In this document: one piece after another, positions 22,746 through 35,739 of the stretch
Layout: the number at the start of each line of letters is the position of its first letter
How positions within the stretch are numbered: position 1 is the first letter of the stretch
NCBI RefSeq assembly: GCF_954871325.1
Contig: NC_088776.1
Location: 63,450,954-63,514,953 of the forward strand
Reading direction: 5' to 3'
Source of the DNA: Gordionus sp. m RMFG-2023
Lineage: Eukaryota > Nematomorpha > Gordioida > Chordodea > Parachordodidae
DNA length: 64,000 bases
Notes under the pieces: model-generated
The model's input: only the letters and a program-made list of their open reading frames with translations
Database searches by the model: none
What the model was told of the DNA's origin: nothing
Position numbers and translations under genes: made by a program

Positions 22746-24399
22746 AAATTTACTACTTTTTTTAAAAATACTTTAAAAATGATTTTATTTTAATTTTATT
22801 TTTTTTACAAAAATTCTAAAAATTTCTTAAATTTTTAAATTCAAATTTAATAGTAAAATATTAATTATATTTATATTTTTAATTCAATAAAAGTATTTAT
22901 TTCTTATTCTCAGGGCTATATTTATTATTCTCGATGTCTCCGACGCCATATTTCTTATTCATGACGTCATATTTCTTATTTTTGAATTTATTACATTATA
23001 GATGAAATTTTATAGAAACATGTATTACGAAATTTACGTAGCTCATTCAAATATCTGTTTATAAGTATATTCAACAATCGACGTACATCGTTTTTCTTTA
23101 TAATTTGTTATCAAAATAAAGATTAATATTAATTTATTTATTGAAATTTTAAACGGATTCTTGAATTGATCATAGAATAACCAGAGAGAGTTAAAAGTGT
23201 GTGGGAGTGGATGGATGGCGGGATTTAATTTTCTCACGACTCTCAAGTATCAAAAATTATTTTTTATGTGTTCTAGGGGGGTGTGTGGTGTTTTATGTTT
23301 TTCATTGCTAGGATATAAATGATTCGCAATTTATGGTTAAATTATGATTCTAAGGAAAATTTTCTTCAAAATAAAATTCACAAGAAAAAGAAAGGTAAAA
23401 GCTTTTCATCTTTGATCACTGGTCCTAAAAGGTAGGAGATTCCTCTGATAAATCATTTAAATGGTCTCATATCAATATCAAAAGAATGTCTAAGAAGGCT
23501 AGAGTAGCCTAAAGGACGGCAAACGAGTTCTATATAATTAAAGACTTTCGACTAGAGTAGGGATAGAATTAACAAAATCTTAGCTTGAAAGTCTTGAATT
23601 TGGTGATCAACAATACATTTAAATATCCCCTAGAGTTCGGTGAATTTTCCAATCTGACTGGATTCGTCACTTCATAGCGACCCTTAATATGAAATCATTA
23701 GAAGGAAGTAAGGATCAACTCGAGTTTTCTGGAAATGAGTGGTAAAATTTTATATAAATACATTACATTATATATATTAGAATTACTTAGGTACCATTTG
23801 CACAACCATGTCATGATTTTTGTTTAAAAATTTTTTTCCCGCTTTCCGCCCTGCCCAGCCCGGATTGTTTTTTTTTAAAAACAAAGCTTCTGGGATCGCG
23901 GATTTTTTTAAATTATATCTTATTTATTTTTAACTAATAATTTCTTTCTTTCTTTCTTTTAATTGATTGCAGAACGATTTTTCATTTAAATTATTCGTCT
24001 TTTTAACGGAATATTGTTTTATTACGAAATATATGCATAATTTGGATCTAGTAAAGCTAAACGCATTTCGATCCGATTTTAAAAATGGCTAACTACTCAT
24101 TATTTTATCCAGAATAATCTGATACAGGCCTTTTAAGATTTTTCTCATAGATGCCATAAAAGTTTTTTAAATATCAAGGCCAAAATTATTTGATTCCAAA
24201 TTATACATTGATTTGGTTTTAGATGATTGTATCATCTGATTTATCTATATAAATTCTCTCTCCTCAAGCTTAATGGTTGGTGGATCACTTCACTAGTATT
24301 TCATATTCATTTCCACTATTCTCCTCACTTTGTCTATATTATCAGGAGGTTCAAATTAAAATGAAACTTCTTGATAATTTCAATATTAACTAACAATGA
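22746..24399. other. No gene recognised; remnant of MITE-M1 near 24045-24165
   Basis: The 23380-23730 part is less AT-rich than its flanks but has several stops in all frames and no motif I recognise. Around 24045-24165 blocks such as TTTCGATCCGATTTTAAAAATGGC, TTATCCAGAATAA and TCATAGATGCC resemble a decayed MITE-M1. Confidence 0.4.
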
Positions 24400-24715
24400 C
24401 AAGCGATAAATTAAATATGTTATATTAAATAATTATGATTTCTTACAAATTTAAAAGTATTTTAAAATTTAAACTTTTTATAAAAATAAAATAATTATTA
24501 CGATTTTTATGCATTACTTCTCATCTGGCATGCATAACAAAAACAAATTAAAATATATATTTTGATTTAAATTTTTTTAAAAAGCGCCATCATTAGGAGG
24601 AATATATATTGTTTATTATATTTTTAATATAATATTTCTAAAAAAAATCACTCTAACATTAGAATAACACAATTCCAATAATATAAATAGAATAGTTGAT
24701 TTATGAGAAGACAAG
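24400..24715 (+). repeat. Interspersed repeat C, copy 4
   Basis: It shares GATAAATTAAATATGTTATA at its left, AAAAAGCGCCATCATTAGGA and GGAATATATATTGTTTATTA in the core, and AACACAATTCCAATAATATA at its end with copy 2. Confidence 0.78.
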
Positions 24716-27700
24716 CATTATTGAAATTTCTTTTATTATACCTTTTTGTTATTTTAATTATTTTTGCAAATATTATAATTTTATATTAATGGGTTTTAAT
24801 TTAATCGTCAATATGTTTTATCGAATCATCACAACACAACACCGTAACTTATTATAATTATTTTTATAATTTTTTGATAACTTATCATTTACTTTTTATA
24901 TTATTATTAATTCTTTTTCACTTGATTTATTTAAACCTCTGTTGTTATTTGATTTGAATTGAAATTGAAGATATTGTTTGATATCCCATGTTTTTTTTCT
25001 TCCTTTCAACATATCATTAACATACATAGGTAAAAATAAATAATTCCCACCCACACCCTGTCTGCTTATTTTTTTTATCCCAATTATTCCTATATAACAT
25101 AGTGCTATATTATTTTATACGTAAGCTGTAATATATCTTATTTTTGTACTTGTATTATTATGCCTAACACGTTATCTAGTTCTCATCTAATCAACATGAT
25201 CTCGCAAGAGTACACTGAAACAGAAGTAATTATATTTTCTTATGCAAAATTATTTTAATTATAAAAATTGTATTAATTTTCCTTCACTTTAACCATTTTT
25301 CCTATCGTCTTCATGGTTCTTTCCTTTTTACCTTTAAATAGCCCCCTAAAGTAAGTCTAACCCGGTGATAATTATTTTTCTTATATATTTGTTAGCTTTA
25401 TAAATTCTTTACTCAAATAAGTGACATTAATTTTTACCTTAATAGTTATCACTTGTATGACGTATAACTTTAAGTAAAATTGACTTACCTGGTGATTTTC
25501 TTAAGAATTTCTTTGCTTTAGATTTTGTATTCTAATTAACTTACCCAACATTTAGATAAATAATTTATAAATAATATATAATTAGATACCTAAAACAAAG
25601 GGGCCTACCAACCCATAAACTAGTAGTTACACAGCTAACATCTCCACAGCAGATGTAAAAATATTTTAAGCGTGAGTCTCAGCTAAGATAGAAGGAATCC
25701 ATCCTATATTCCTTCACATTGTATTTCCAATGATTAAAGGATTAAAGATTTTTTTTAACTCTAGCATCAAAAATTTCTCTAATAAACTGTTTAAAAATAT
25801 TTCCTCCATTATATTACTTTGCCCATTTAGAATCTGATAAATGATATCAAATTTAATGATCATCAAAAGTAGTGTAAAATGATGCAAGGTCTATACTTGT
25901 GTTGTTAAAATTACTTTTATAACGTTAACAATTACCAGTTATTCATTTATTATAAATTTATTTAGTAAAAGTATCTTGTTACTTTACAAGTTACCTTATA
26001 TATTATTTAATAAAAAATAATTTTAAATTTGGGAAAGATGACAGTTGAGTCACAGGGACTTGAGACCCCTGAAAAATTGAGCATCCTCAAAATTTTGAAT
26101 TTTTTTTTATATCAAATATAATCTTGGATAATGTTTAACTAAAAAGGGTAATTTTAAATAAAAGGACTTTTAAAATAATCTTACAGGTTTTTAGGGCTAT
26201 TGAGGCCCCTGAAGATCATTTATAAAGGCAAAAATGATATATATGTGTTTAACGTATTAAGAATAACTTGAAAAATAAATAGTTACACAATTTTCGAAGG
26301 TAATTATACACAGCTATTTACTATCTGAAAAATAAACTGTTCGATCCTTTACTCATAGCTAGTTACTTTAAAAACACTAATCCGTAACTTATTCTTATTT
26401 ATTTTAGTCCATATATTATATCCTATCATGAAAACCATTTATAATTCTAAAAATTAATAAGATCAGCCCAGGGAGGCTAATTTTTTTAAAAAATATGAGT
26501 TAAAAATATACATTTATAGGCGTTAACATTTGAAATTTAAAATATAGAGTAACGAGTTGAATTTTTAAGATTTTTAGTAGCAATGTAAAAAAGATAATTA
26601 CCTCTTGGCCTTTCCTCTAATAATAAATAAAACTAGATTAACTTAGAGATTTCTCCAGAGGAATATTTTTTTGAGTTAAAATCTTAATCCAACCATTTTT
26701 TTTTTTTAAATATAATCTAAGGTGTTTTAAAGGCTAGTTATTATCGATTTTATCTAAACTTCATTTCCTTCCAATATTCAAGGGAAAATGATCTCAAAAG
26801 ATTCTAACATACTAAAGGTTCTCAAAAACCTTTGTTTTGAGCAAATAAAATAAAATTTTGTATTTTTTTTTGTTAATTTTTTCAAGTTAAGGTATTATAT
26901 TTTAATAAAATTCAATATTAATTGTTCGATAAATTAAACAATAAGAGATTTAATCCTTCTTAGGAAACATATAATCTTGAAGAAAACATAATTTTAAATA
27001 ATACTTCTTGAAAATCTCTCTATAGCTGTTATTTTTTTTAATATAAAATGATATATTATTTTGACTAAATATTTTGAATGTTGATTATGATGATTATCTT
27101 TCTATAATAAACCAATAAGGAAAAGCTTAGCAAATTCAGAAATATATATTAACTATATAACGTCATCGTATCTATTTTTTAATTATTTCCAGCTGTAAAA
27201 TGGCAATATATACTATGATTAAGTAACAGTATATTCCGGCTTGAACCATTTACTGTTCAAGTATACTTTTATCTGACGAATTTATCTTTAAATAATTGGT
27301 GAATTCAGTAAAAAAAACTATAAGTTATCCTAAAAAATTTTTTTTTACTTTTAATTATACTTGTAACCATATACTAAAAAATAAATAGGATACATATACA
27401 TATACATACATTGTAATATATTAAATTAATCATAAAAATTATTATAATTATATATAACTTATTACATTTATAATTAATGCAATAATTATATGAAAGAAGA
27501 AGGGGGGGAATTCTAAATTATTAAGGGAAGAAGAAGAAGTTCTAGATTAGTCAGGCTCGGGGAATGAACCCATGAAGCATGTGAAATTAGATTTTATAAT
27601 CTGAATTCCTATATATCATAGTAGGGGAAAAATAATAAAAGTGATATAAATAACCAAAAGTAGCTTAACATTTTATTTTTAGAAATTAAAATGTATCTCG

Positions 27701-29580
27701 ATAACGTTATAAATGAAATATGATTTTGCCCAGAAATGCTAACCAAAAAAACATCCAAACGATGTTACCCTACTCTTAGCGCCCATGATAGGAATTTAAT
27801 ATTTCGAATACCTTGCTTATATTTTAAATTGTAATATATTGCATTTTTATTCTTTGGAAAAAAAAGAAGAATATAAAGATTTTAATTAATAGATGTATTA
27901 GCGTTTTGATATTTATATTAATTTAAATTATACCTTTGGCTTGAGAAATATAATTATACAAAGAAAAACAATTTAATTTTTCGCTTATCTTAAAAGCATT
28001 CGAATATCATAATGCATAATCATATTTTTTTTAATTAGCCAACTCTGTAAACCGTTTGGATGAATATCCAATATTCAAAGGATATATTATATAATTTTTG
28101 TATTTTATTATCTATGGGTAAAAAAATGATAATAAAAAAAAATTGTATATGATATTTAGTATTTTTTTAAGTAACGATAAGCCTTATTATTTTAAAAATT
28201 AAGTAACTTGTCCTTTTTTATAAGGTAAATAATAACGCTTTCCTTTATTTAAACTTAACGTGTAACGTGTTTTTTTGATATGGCCACTAATTAATAATAA
28301 GGATAAATTACAATATCAAAATATAATATATATGTTGCATAAATCGTTTTTCCTATAGATATTAATAATTTCAAAATTTTTCATTAAGAAGGAATAACAT
28401 TTGTAATTTTAATTGCTTACTTAGTCAGGTTAACGGCTACAAATAATGGTAGTAAAAAAAAATTAAATCATAATAATTGCTAATCAATATTAATCCTTTT
28501 CTGAAAAATTTGTCTTTCAATGTGTTAAATAGAAAGGTGGTAGTCGCATAGCTAATGTTAAAAAACATTTTTAAAATTTTCCTTCTTTAAAACATATTTT
28601 TCTCATGAATTGTAAATTCTGTACAAAGTTGTCCTTAAAAAAATTAATATACCATATTTATCTAATCGTGCATTCCAAACTGGATCATCTAATAATAAAT
28701 TTAGATTGTAATTATGTATAACATCGTTAGGCCTAAGGCTTACGGAATGAGTATATATATAAGGAATGATGATATATAATGCCCTTAGACGAAAATTATT
28801 TTTAATATAAATTGTGTGCCATTTAATAAATTTGTATTTTATAAGGAGCTGGTGTGTTTATAGCTTTCTGAACTGCGGCACATCAAGGTAGGTTTTTAAA
28901 AGAAGCTTATCTCATCTATGTGCCATTGATAGAAGTTTAAGATTTCTTTCTAATATCTATATGCCAAATTATTATATGCCTATCGATTTTGTGTTATAAG
29001 ATTTTTCTTGTTCTCAAATTAAAAAAAAAATATATTAAATTATATTTTTGGTCATATATTCCCGATCTTAAGGTTTTTTAGGCCTTGAAAAAGTAAAATC
29101 AATTTAGATATTTTTATTTAATAGATATATCAGCCTTTCGATAGAAAAATGATTAACAAGATGATTTGATTATACGTCAATTCGTTAAAACACTCAAATA
29201 TAAAACTTACAGCTCTATAATAAATGATGAAAAAATGCAAAATTATTTAAATTTCTGTATGAACCAATTGATGATCATACAATTTTTTTTTTATATCCTC
29301 CCCTTTATAATCTAAAATTCAAGATGGATTAAATTTTTATTTACTCGAGCATCAAAAACCTCTATCTTCTGAGTTTAAATTATTTTTTGGATTTATTATC
29401 TAATAAATAATGACTTCAAATTTTAACTAAATTGAATGATTATTTCAATAAATTAAAGTATAATTTATGAATCTAAGATAGTACACAATTTAGTTATATA
29501 AGGTTTTATCTATACTTATTCAAAAAAGTATCTTGGAAATAACTCTTATTATTTTGATGAAAGGATGTGAGAGTTATACT
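24716..29580. other. Long AT-rich stretch without a recognised gene
   Basis: No exon, RNA gene or transposase pattern was found on either strand. Within it, 25897-26385 carries a MITE-like end TGTGTTGTTAAAATTACTTT and GTTAC/AGTTAC-rich blocks like the element at 29583. The two sequences GACTTGAGACCCCTGAA and TATTGAGGCCCCTGAAGA are local repeats. Confidence 0.45.
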
Positions 29581-29582
29581 AT

Positions 29583-30194
29583 TAGTGCTGTTAATGTTAC
29601 CCTTGAAAACTAATTACGGTTAATAGTATATTTCATAAATAGGTAACTGGTTATTAATAGTTTAAAAATTTTTTTAATGCTATATTATTAAAATGAACTA
29701 GTTACATTGCAAGCTATTTATAAATTATTTATATACAACTCATCGTTTATAAAATAATTTTTTTTTTTAAACTTTTGCAAAATAATTCCGAAATTTTAAA
29801 TTTGTATTTAAAATTAATTCAAATGTAAATTAAATTAAATAAAGAAAATAGTTAAACTACTATTATATCACAGTGTAATATTTATTAGAAAAATAGGCTT
29901 TATATATTTTTATTATAATTTTTATTTATTTTAATTGGCGTCTAAAATATGTGCGAGATTTTCTCCAAAAATAAGCTTGCTAGACGATTCAAAGTTTACT
30001 ACAGGAATAGTACTGTATTTTAATTTCGGAAATCATGCATAAAGATAATTAAAATTTAGAGTAACTAGAAAAGTAACATGCTACATTTAACTATTTATAT
30101 ATTTTTGAGTGACTAACTAGCAACAGTTATTTTATATTTTTGATGTAAGTTTTTTACGAGTTTATTTTTAACATATTATTTTAACAACACTAGT
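29583..30194. mobile_element. hAT-type MITE (TAGTGCTGTTAATGTTAC ends)
   Basis: The left end TAGTGCTGTTAATGTTACCC and the right end TTTTAACAACACTA are inverted. Both arms are rich in AACTAGTTAC-type blocks, which look like subterminal transposase sites. About 610 bp with no coding frames. The same arrangement appears in more decayed form at 25897-26385. Confidence 0.6.
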
Positions 30195-31379
30195 CTATAC
30201 TTAAGTTTTATATTTTAAACAATAAATTAGATTTTATTAAGAGTCCTATTTTTAATACTAGAGGGAAATAAGATGAACCTAATATACAGCCTAAAGAATT
30301 TCTTTTTGATGTTAACAAAATAATATTCTAGTTAAAGAGTCTTCTTTTAAAATATTTGATCTTACAGTTGTTTATTTTATTTTAAAAGTCAATTTTCTAG
30401 TATAATTTGTATAATAAAAAAATGTAATTACGATGGACTAAAAATGGATCTTAATAAATAAAAAGTAATTAAATGTTAAATGTACTAAAGGGGAAAAAAA
30501 ATTATTATAAAGAGGAATTTGTTTTGAGTAAATATATTTCAACGATTAATAAAATAAATAGCAAGAAAAGATAGACCTTAGCAAATGTTATAAAAGAAAA
30601 GAAATAAAATATAATTGGGTAAAATGAAATTTTTCTTTTTACCATTCAAAAAATCGTTTCAAGTTACATAAATAAGAGGGGGGGGGGGGGGTTAGAGATT
30701 TATAATTTATATGGATATCAAACTTAAATTGCCAGATGTTTTTAGTCGGAGGTGATATGCTTTCTTCTTTTATGAAAGATTTGGTAAGAATAGAGTATAT
30801 TAGGATATATATTGCTTCCCTGGAGAACATTTTATATACATTTATATAATTATCCAATTTAACTTCTAATAATATGCAATTTGATTAACCTCGATAATAT
30901 AATATTACATGTCGGAAAGTTATAATATAATATACAAATAACGTCCTTTTAAAATATATAACGTGACCTTTTAAAATATATCTTAACCTTTTTAATAATA
31001 AATATTCAGATGCTGAGGAATTTTAGAATCTATTTTCCTAACATTTGTAAGAAAAAAGATGATATGACATTTTGATATACCCGTCCGTCATCAACTATAA
31101 ATATTTCATTTGATTCTTCGAATCTAAAATCATAAAATCTTTTCATTTTTAGCCATAGCCTTTATAGATAAACTGAGAATAATCTCTTTATTATCCATCA
31201 ATTTCCAGTTGTAAAATATCCCATTTGCTTTAAGCATAAAACAAAGGTTTAAATGAGGTAAAAATATTATTAAAATATATTACCATAATAATTTAGTTTT
31301 GGTAAATGCGTTAATAATTTTATGATTACATCTCCACCTGATCCATATTTATTATCACGTGATTATGCATCGTCGGAGT
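30195..31379. other. No gene seen
   Basis: AT-rich sequence with a G14 run at 30668-30681. Neither strand shows a recognisable coding pattern. Confidence 0.45.
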
Positions 31380-31712
31380 CAATGACGTATATAATACCTA
31401 GACCGACGATTCATTCATTAAAATGCATTTTTAAGCGTCGTTAAAAGTAAATCAGCTGGACCCGCCATTTTGGTAACACGTGTAGTTATTATTCTCATGT
31501 TTAAAAACTACTATTAAATTGATAACTTGCTTCCTTGTTATCTCGATGATCCGGTAATTTAATAAAGTTTGCATCAGATATAGGATTAAATTAGGCCTCT
31601 CGTTTAAAATTTAATAATGATTAGTGTAACCAAGATGGCGTCTCCAGCTGATTTGCATTGATGTACACTTTTAATGAATGAATCGTCAGTCTAGGTATTA
31701 TATATGCCATTG
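31380..31712. mobile_element. MITE-B copy 3 (best preserved)
   Basis: The left end CAATGACGTATATAATACC and the right end (reverse) CCAATGGCATATATAATACC are followed on both sides by CTAGACYGACGATTCATTCA. The inverted inner pairs CAGCTGGACCCGCCATTTTG and CAAGATGGCGTCTCCAGCTG match those in the other copies. About 330 bp, non-coding. Confidence 0.82.
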
Positions 31713-32849
31713 GTCGGAATAGCCAATACAAGATTTATTTCTAAATCTAATTGGCTTTCTTTATACGAAAAATTTTGGTTAAATTATCTCGCTACCTTTT
31801 TCAGTAGCGGTAGTTTTAGCGCGCTATTTTTTAATTTAGAATTTCGATTTTTATATAATAAATACACATGAAAATTATTCAAATATATTTATAATCAATC
31901 CTATCATCGTAATCTTTTTTTATCAATTTAATTATGAAACTTATATTTAAACATCTGCATCATACTTTTCTAAATAATAGAAGAAAATTTTGCTAAGATC
32001 ACAACAAAGTAATTTCCCTGGAAAATGATGTAAATGAAAATGTGGAATTTCCTTTTCTTGATTTCACAAAATATTCTAAACTCTATATAAAAAAAAAATC
32101 AACATAACACAGGTTTTAAATTCCATTTTAAGATGTAACATGATCACATAAGACTAAGACTTGTAACTTCAACTAGGAAACATTTAAAGTAATATATTAC
32201 AAATTTGGTTCCCATTAAAATTGCTATCATGATCACTTATATCTCGTAAAAAAAATTTTTTAAAGAAATTTTAAATAAATATTAATGGATGCTTGGGAAG
32301 TAAACACTTGTAACGTTGTTTATATTAGACAATAATTGAATGATTGAGAATTATTACTAAAGCAAGCCAATTGTGCCAAATCCCCTAATTTAATAGTATT
32401 GATATTGAATGTATTTAACATTAAATATCTTATTTCTAGTCTCGGTTAAAATAAAAGATGGAATTTAGTGTGCAAAACGCGAAATCGAACCCCGTTAACT
32501 AAAAGCTGTGCAGTCCCGAATAGTGGATACATTATAGGGCTCTTGGTGATAGCACTAGAAAAAAATTTGTTCATATTTCTAAAAAAAAAAGAAGGAATTA
32601 TTAAAATTTAACGTTATTAATTTTATATATATCCTTTTGACATAATTACACTATTTACATTTGATTTTTTTTCTTTAAAAAAATATAATTATTTTTTTAA
32701 AAGATATTTAACATATCGAGAAGTTTAAGTGAAACAAGTCAAGCAGCGACCAATCGTTTTTTGAGCTTTTACTTTTTACTAGCAATCGTAATATCCAGAT
32801 CACCGGATAGAGCGTAACTTTCAACTTTACCATTCTAAAGTGCTATATT
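31713..32849. other. No gene seen
   Basis: AT-rich. A tRNA-like GTTCGATTTC box near 32480 was considered and rejected because no cloverleaf forms. Confidence 0.45.
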
Positions 32850-33055
32850 GATTTCGGAATGATTAAAGGTTGCATCCAACTTTCTCTTTTTTTTACTCTT
32901 TTTCACTTTCTTCTTAATCTGTTCCTCCGATCTTCGTCTTCAGTCATGATGTTAGATTGCGTATCCTGTGCACCGCCATTCGATTCGATCAAGACAATTC
33001 GCCTTTTCTTCTTCTTTTTAGATTGCTTCGTTACTGTCGGGTTCTTGGGGTTCTA
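32850..33055 (-). pseudogene. Possible exon of an unrecognised lysine-rich protein
   Basis: On the minus strand, after a GGTATAG acceptor-like site near 33055, the frame reads NPKNPTVTKQSKKKKKRRIV, LIESNGGAQDTQSNIMTEDE. A neighbouring frame then continues EEQIKKKVKKSKKKRKLDAT, FNHSEINIAL and a stop. Base use is clearly coding-like compared with the flanks, and the lysine clusters suggest a nuclear protein tail. The switch of frame near 32935 suggests a pseudogene or a sequence error. I do not recognise the protein. Confidence 0.35.
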
Positions 33056-33629
33056 TACCAAGGTTTTTCACAAATTTCCTAACCTTTATATAATACAAAA
33101 AAAATGGATATTTTTTTTTGTATAATTAATAGCTAAGCATTAAGAAAATACTTATCGAATAAATTACGTATTTTATAACATAACAATCGGACGAATCATT
33201 TGTATGCCTAGAAAGATATGTTATAAAGGTTAGGGCATTAGGAAGAAGGCGAATTGCCATTTTGAAAAATTTTTTAATCTCAGTCAATCATACAGTAATG
33301 TTTTAATGAAGCTCGACACCTTTAGTTATAGCCTAAAACTTAAATCTCATGCGCACATAACCTCATCATGTCGCTCAGAGATTCATGGCGTCTTTCAATT
33401 AATACTAATAATGTAAAAATATTCTTAAGTTCATTTAACTTAAATCTAAAGATATTTTCACATCTTATATAAATTTGTTTGACAAGAATCTAAACTTCTA
33501 AAAATAATATACAACACGTATTTTTCAAAAAATATCTAATTAAATCATCATTGTTCATTTGTTCTAAAATTTGAAATATGTTGTGTAAAAATTTGTTTTC
33601 TTGCATCAAAAAAGGATGGGAATGTTAAT

Positions 33630-35739
33630 ATGGAAGAGAACAGGCTCGTCCAGTTGAAAAAGGGTAAGTAAAAAAAAAAAGAAATAAATATATATATAAC
33701 ATTTATATAATTTGGAAAAAGAAGGAATAAGTCTATGTAGAAAGTTCCAGGATTGGTTCAGCTGGAAGAGGCAAGGCCGGAAACAGGAAGGAAGAAAGGA
33801 TTATACTGGGGATAACGTACCGGATGAGAAAGAGGAGGTTCATGATAGAACTCGTTGCAGAGATAGGATAGAGGCTAGATTGAAAATTATAATATGATTA
33901 ATGTCATTGGTGAAGGTGCCTTTGGAAAGGTATTTTTTTTAAATTTTCCTTTTCAATGCGGAAACTGCCAAATACCTATAATAAAAATATGGTAGATATA
34001 AAATTGGTTGCAATGAATATTTTTTAAAAAATTAGTTTTTGGTCAATAAAAAATCTTTCAAAAGTTATTGAATATTTTCAAGAAATAATAGCATCAGATT
34101 TGAGTAATCATTGTTTTAAACTCTCAAAAAAATGTAATATTATGATATCGTGACTAATTAACAAAAAACAATTTTCCTAAGTATAGAAATAACCTTCTGA
34201 GGCTTGTGGGTATTATTCTGTATAATCTTCAGAGCGTAAGGCTGTTTAGTGGCCATTGATTCGGCCAAGAATACCTTTCCAAAGGCACCTTTACCAATGA
34301 CAAATCATGTTATAATTTTTCAATCTAGCCTCTATCATATCTCCGCAACGAGCTCTATCATGGACCTCCTCTTTATCATCCGGTACGTTATCCCCAGTAT
34401 AATCCTTTCTTCCTTCCTGTTTCCGGGCGCACCTCTTCCAACTGAACCAATCTCACAACTTTCTACATAAACTTTTACGTTCTTTTTCCAAATTATATAA
34501 ATGTTATATAGATAATACAGTAAAATCTCATTCTTCTTTCGAAACTCCCCCCTCCAAGTATATTTAATAATTTTGCTATTGACGAAAATCATTTTAGAAT
34601 ATATAAATTTATTGTAACTTTATAAATTCAATATACAATTATAACAAAAAGTAACATGATAAATGGCTCCCGCTCTCGAATACGTCAATGGTGGCGACCT
34701 TCGTCGCTACATGGAAAAAACAGGGAGATTGGCGGAGGATTCAACTAGGATCTATTTATCGCAGATGATAGTTGGTCTAACATTTCTCCATTCTAATGGT
34801 ATTATTTCAAAGTTGTTCTTTTAAATAAACTAGTTTTTTTTTAAAAATGAATTTTTTTTTTATTGTCATTCATTTTTATGGTCAAATTTTCAATATTAAT
34901 GACGGTTATATTAGTAATAATAACGCTAAATCTTCATTTTTATATTTCAGGAATAGCCCATAGAGATATCAACCGGAGAATGTTCTATTAGATAAAGATG
35001 GGCGCATTAGAATTACTGATTTTGACCCTAAGCAAAGTAACATTTTCAATTTCTTTTTTTTTTAGAAATCAACATGTCTTATTTTAAAGTTTCTTTTGGT
35101 AAGCTCAGTCATTTAGTCACTCTCGCAGTAAATTATTACCCTTTTTGATAGAACAAATAATATTTTACAGATTCATTCATATAAATTGGTTTTTATTAAT
35201 TTATTAAATCATTTATATAAGGCACTTTCGCACTTTTATTAATATTAATTTATGTTATTAACTATTCTAGATCGGTCTAAATGGTAATAAAAAAACTCGG
35301 AGTTTATATGGGACCTCAGGATGCGTGGCCCTTGAAATAATGCGGCGCAAAAGGCTATGGTAAATATTTTTAGTATTTTTTTTTTACTTATTTTCCAATA
35401 TATTATTTTCGATTATTTTATACATCAAATAAAAACGGGAAAGGAGGGAAGGAGGTAACAATTAGTTTCCAAAACGATATATTATTTTTGCATAATTGTG
35501 TTTCTGATGTTTATATTTGCCATTACAGATAACGTAAAATAAATTGGAAATGTAATTTTATTTTTAAATTGCAATGTTTTTTGAAATAATACTGCAATAT
35601 ATTTTTAATATATTTAATTAATAAAACTAATAAGGTTTCAGTGTTGATTTCCATGCCCTGCGAATCATTATGTATGAAACGTTGGCCGGAAACGCAGCAG
35701 TTGTTTATGCGCTAGAGCAGAGAAGAACTTTGTGCCAAA
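33630..35739 (+). pseudogene. AGC/PKC-like protein kinase pseudogene
   Basis: Pieces with kinase motifs lie in order with GT/AG introns: 33630-33663 (MEENRLVQLKK), about 33718-33930 (SLCRKFQDWFSW... and the glycine loop VIGEGAFGKV), 34668-34798 (EYVNGGDLRRYMEKTGRLAE, QMIVGLTFLHSNG), 34951-35036 (IAHRDI-PENVLLDKDGRI, RITDFD), 35271-35359 (RSLYGTSGCVALEIM) and 35642-35739 (VDFHALRIIMYETLAG). Such kinases phosphorylate serine/threonine. This copy is dead: frames break before the glycine loop and after HRDI, the DFG glycine is aspartate, and APE has become ALE. The ATP-lysine segment (PYALKII) is found only in an inverted copy at about 34190-34500. The family call rests on NGGDL and the order of motifs. 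Confidence 0.8.
33697..34507. repeat. Inverted duplication of the kinase N-lobe exon
   Basis: The arms 33697-33933 (+) and 34270-34507 (-) are near-identical reverse complements, from ATAACATTTATATAATTTGG through the glycine loop to GGAAAGGTATT. They are separated by about 336 bases. The minus-strand arm continues beyond the plus-strand one, to about 34190, into FLAESMATKQPYALKIIQNN, the beta-3 lysine region. Confidence 0.9.

Noticed and set aside
32470-32520. tRNA-like T-loop (GGTTCGATTTC on the minus strand)
   Set aside because: Stems do not pair and there is no acceptor stem or anticodon arm in place.
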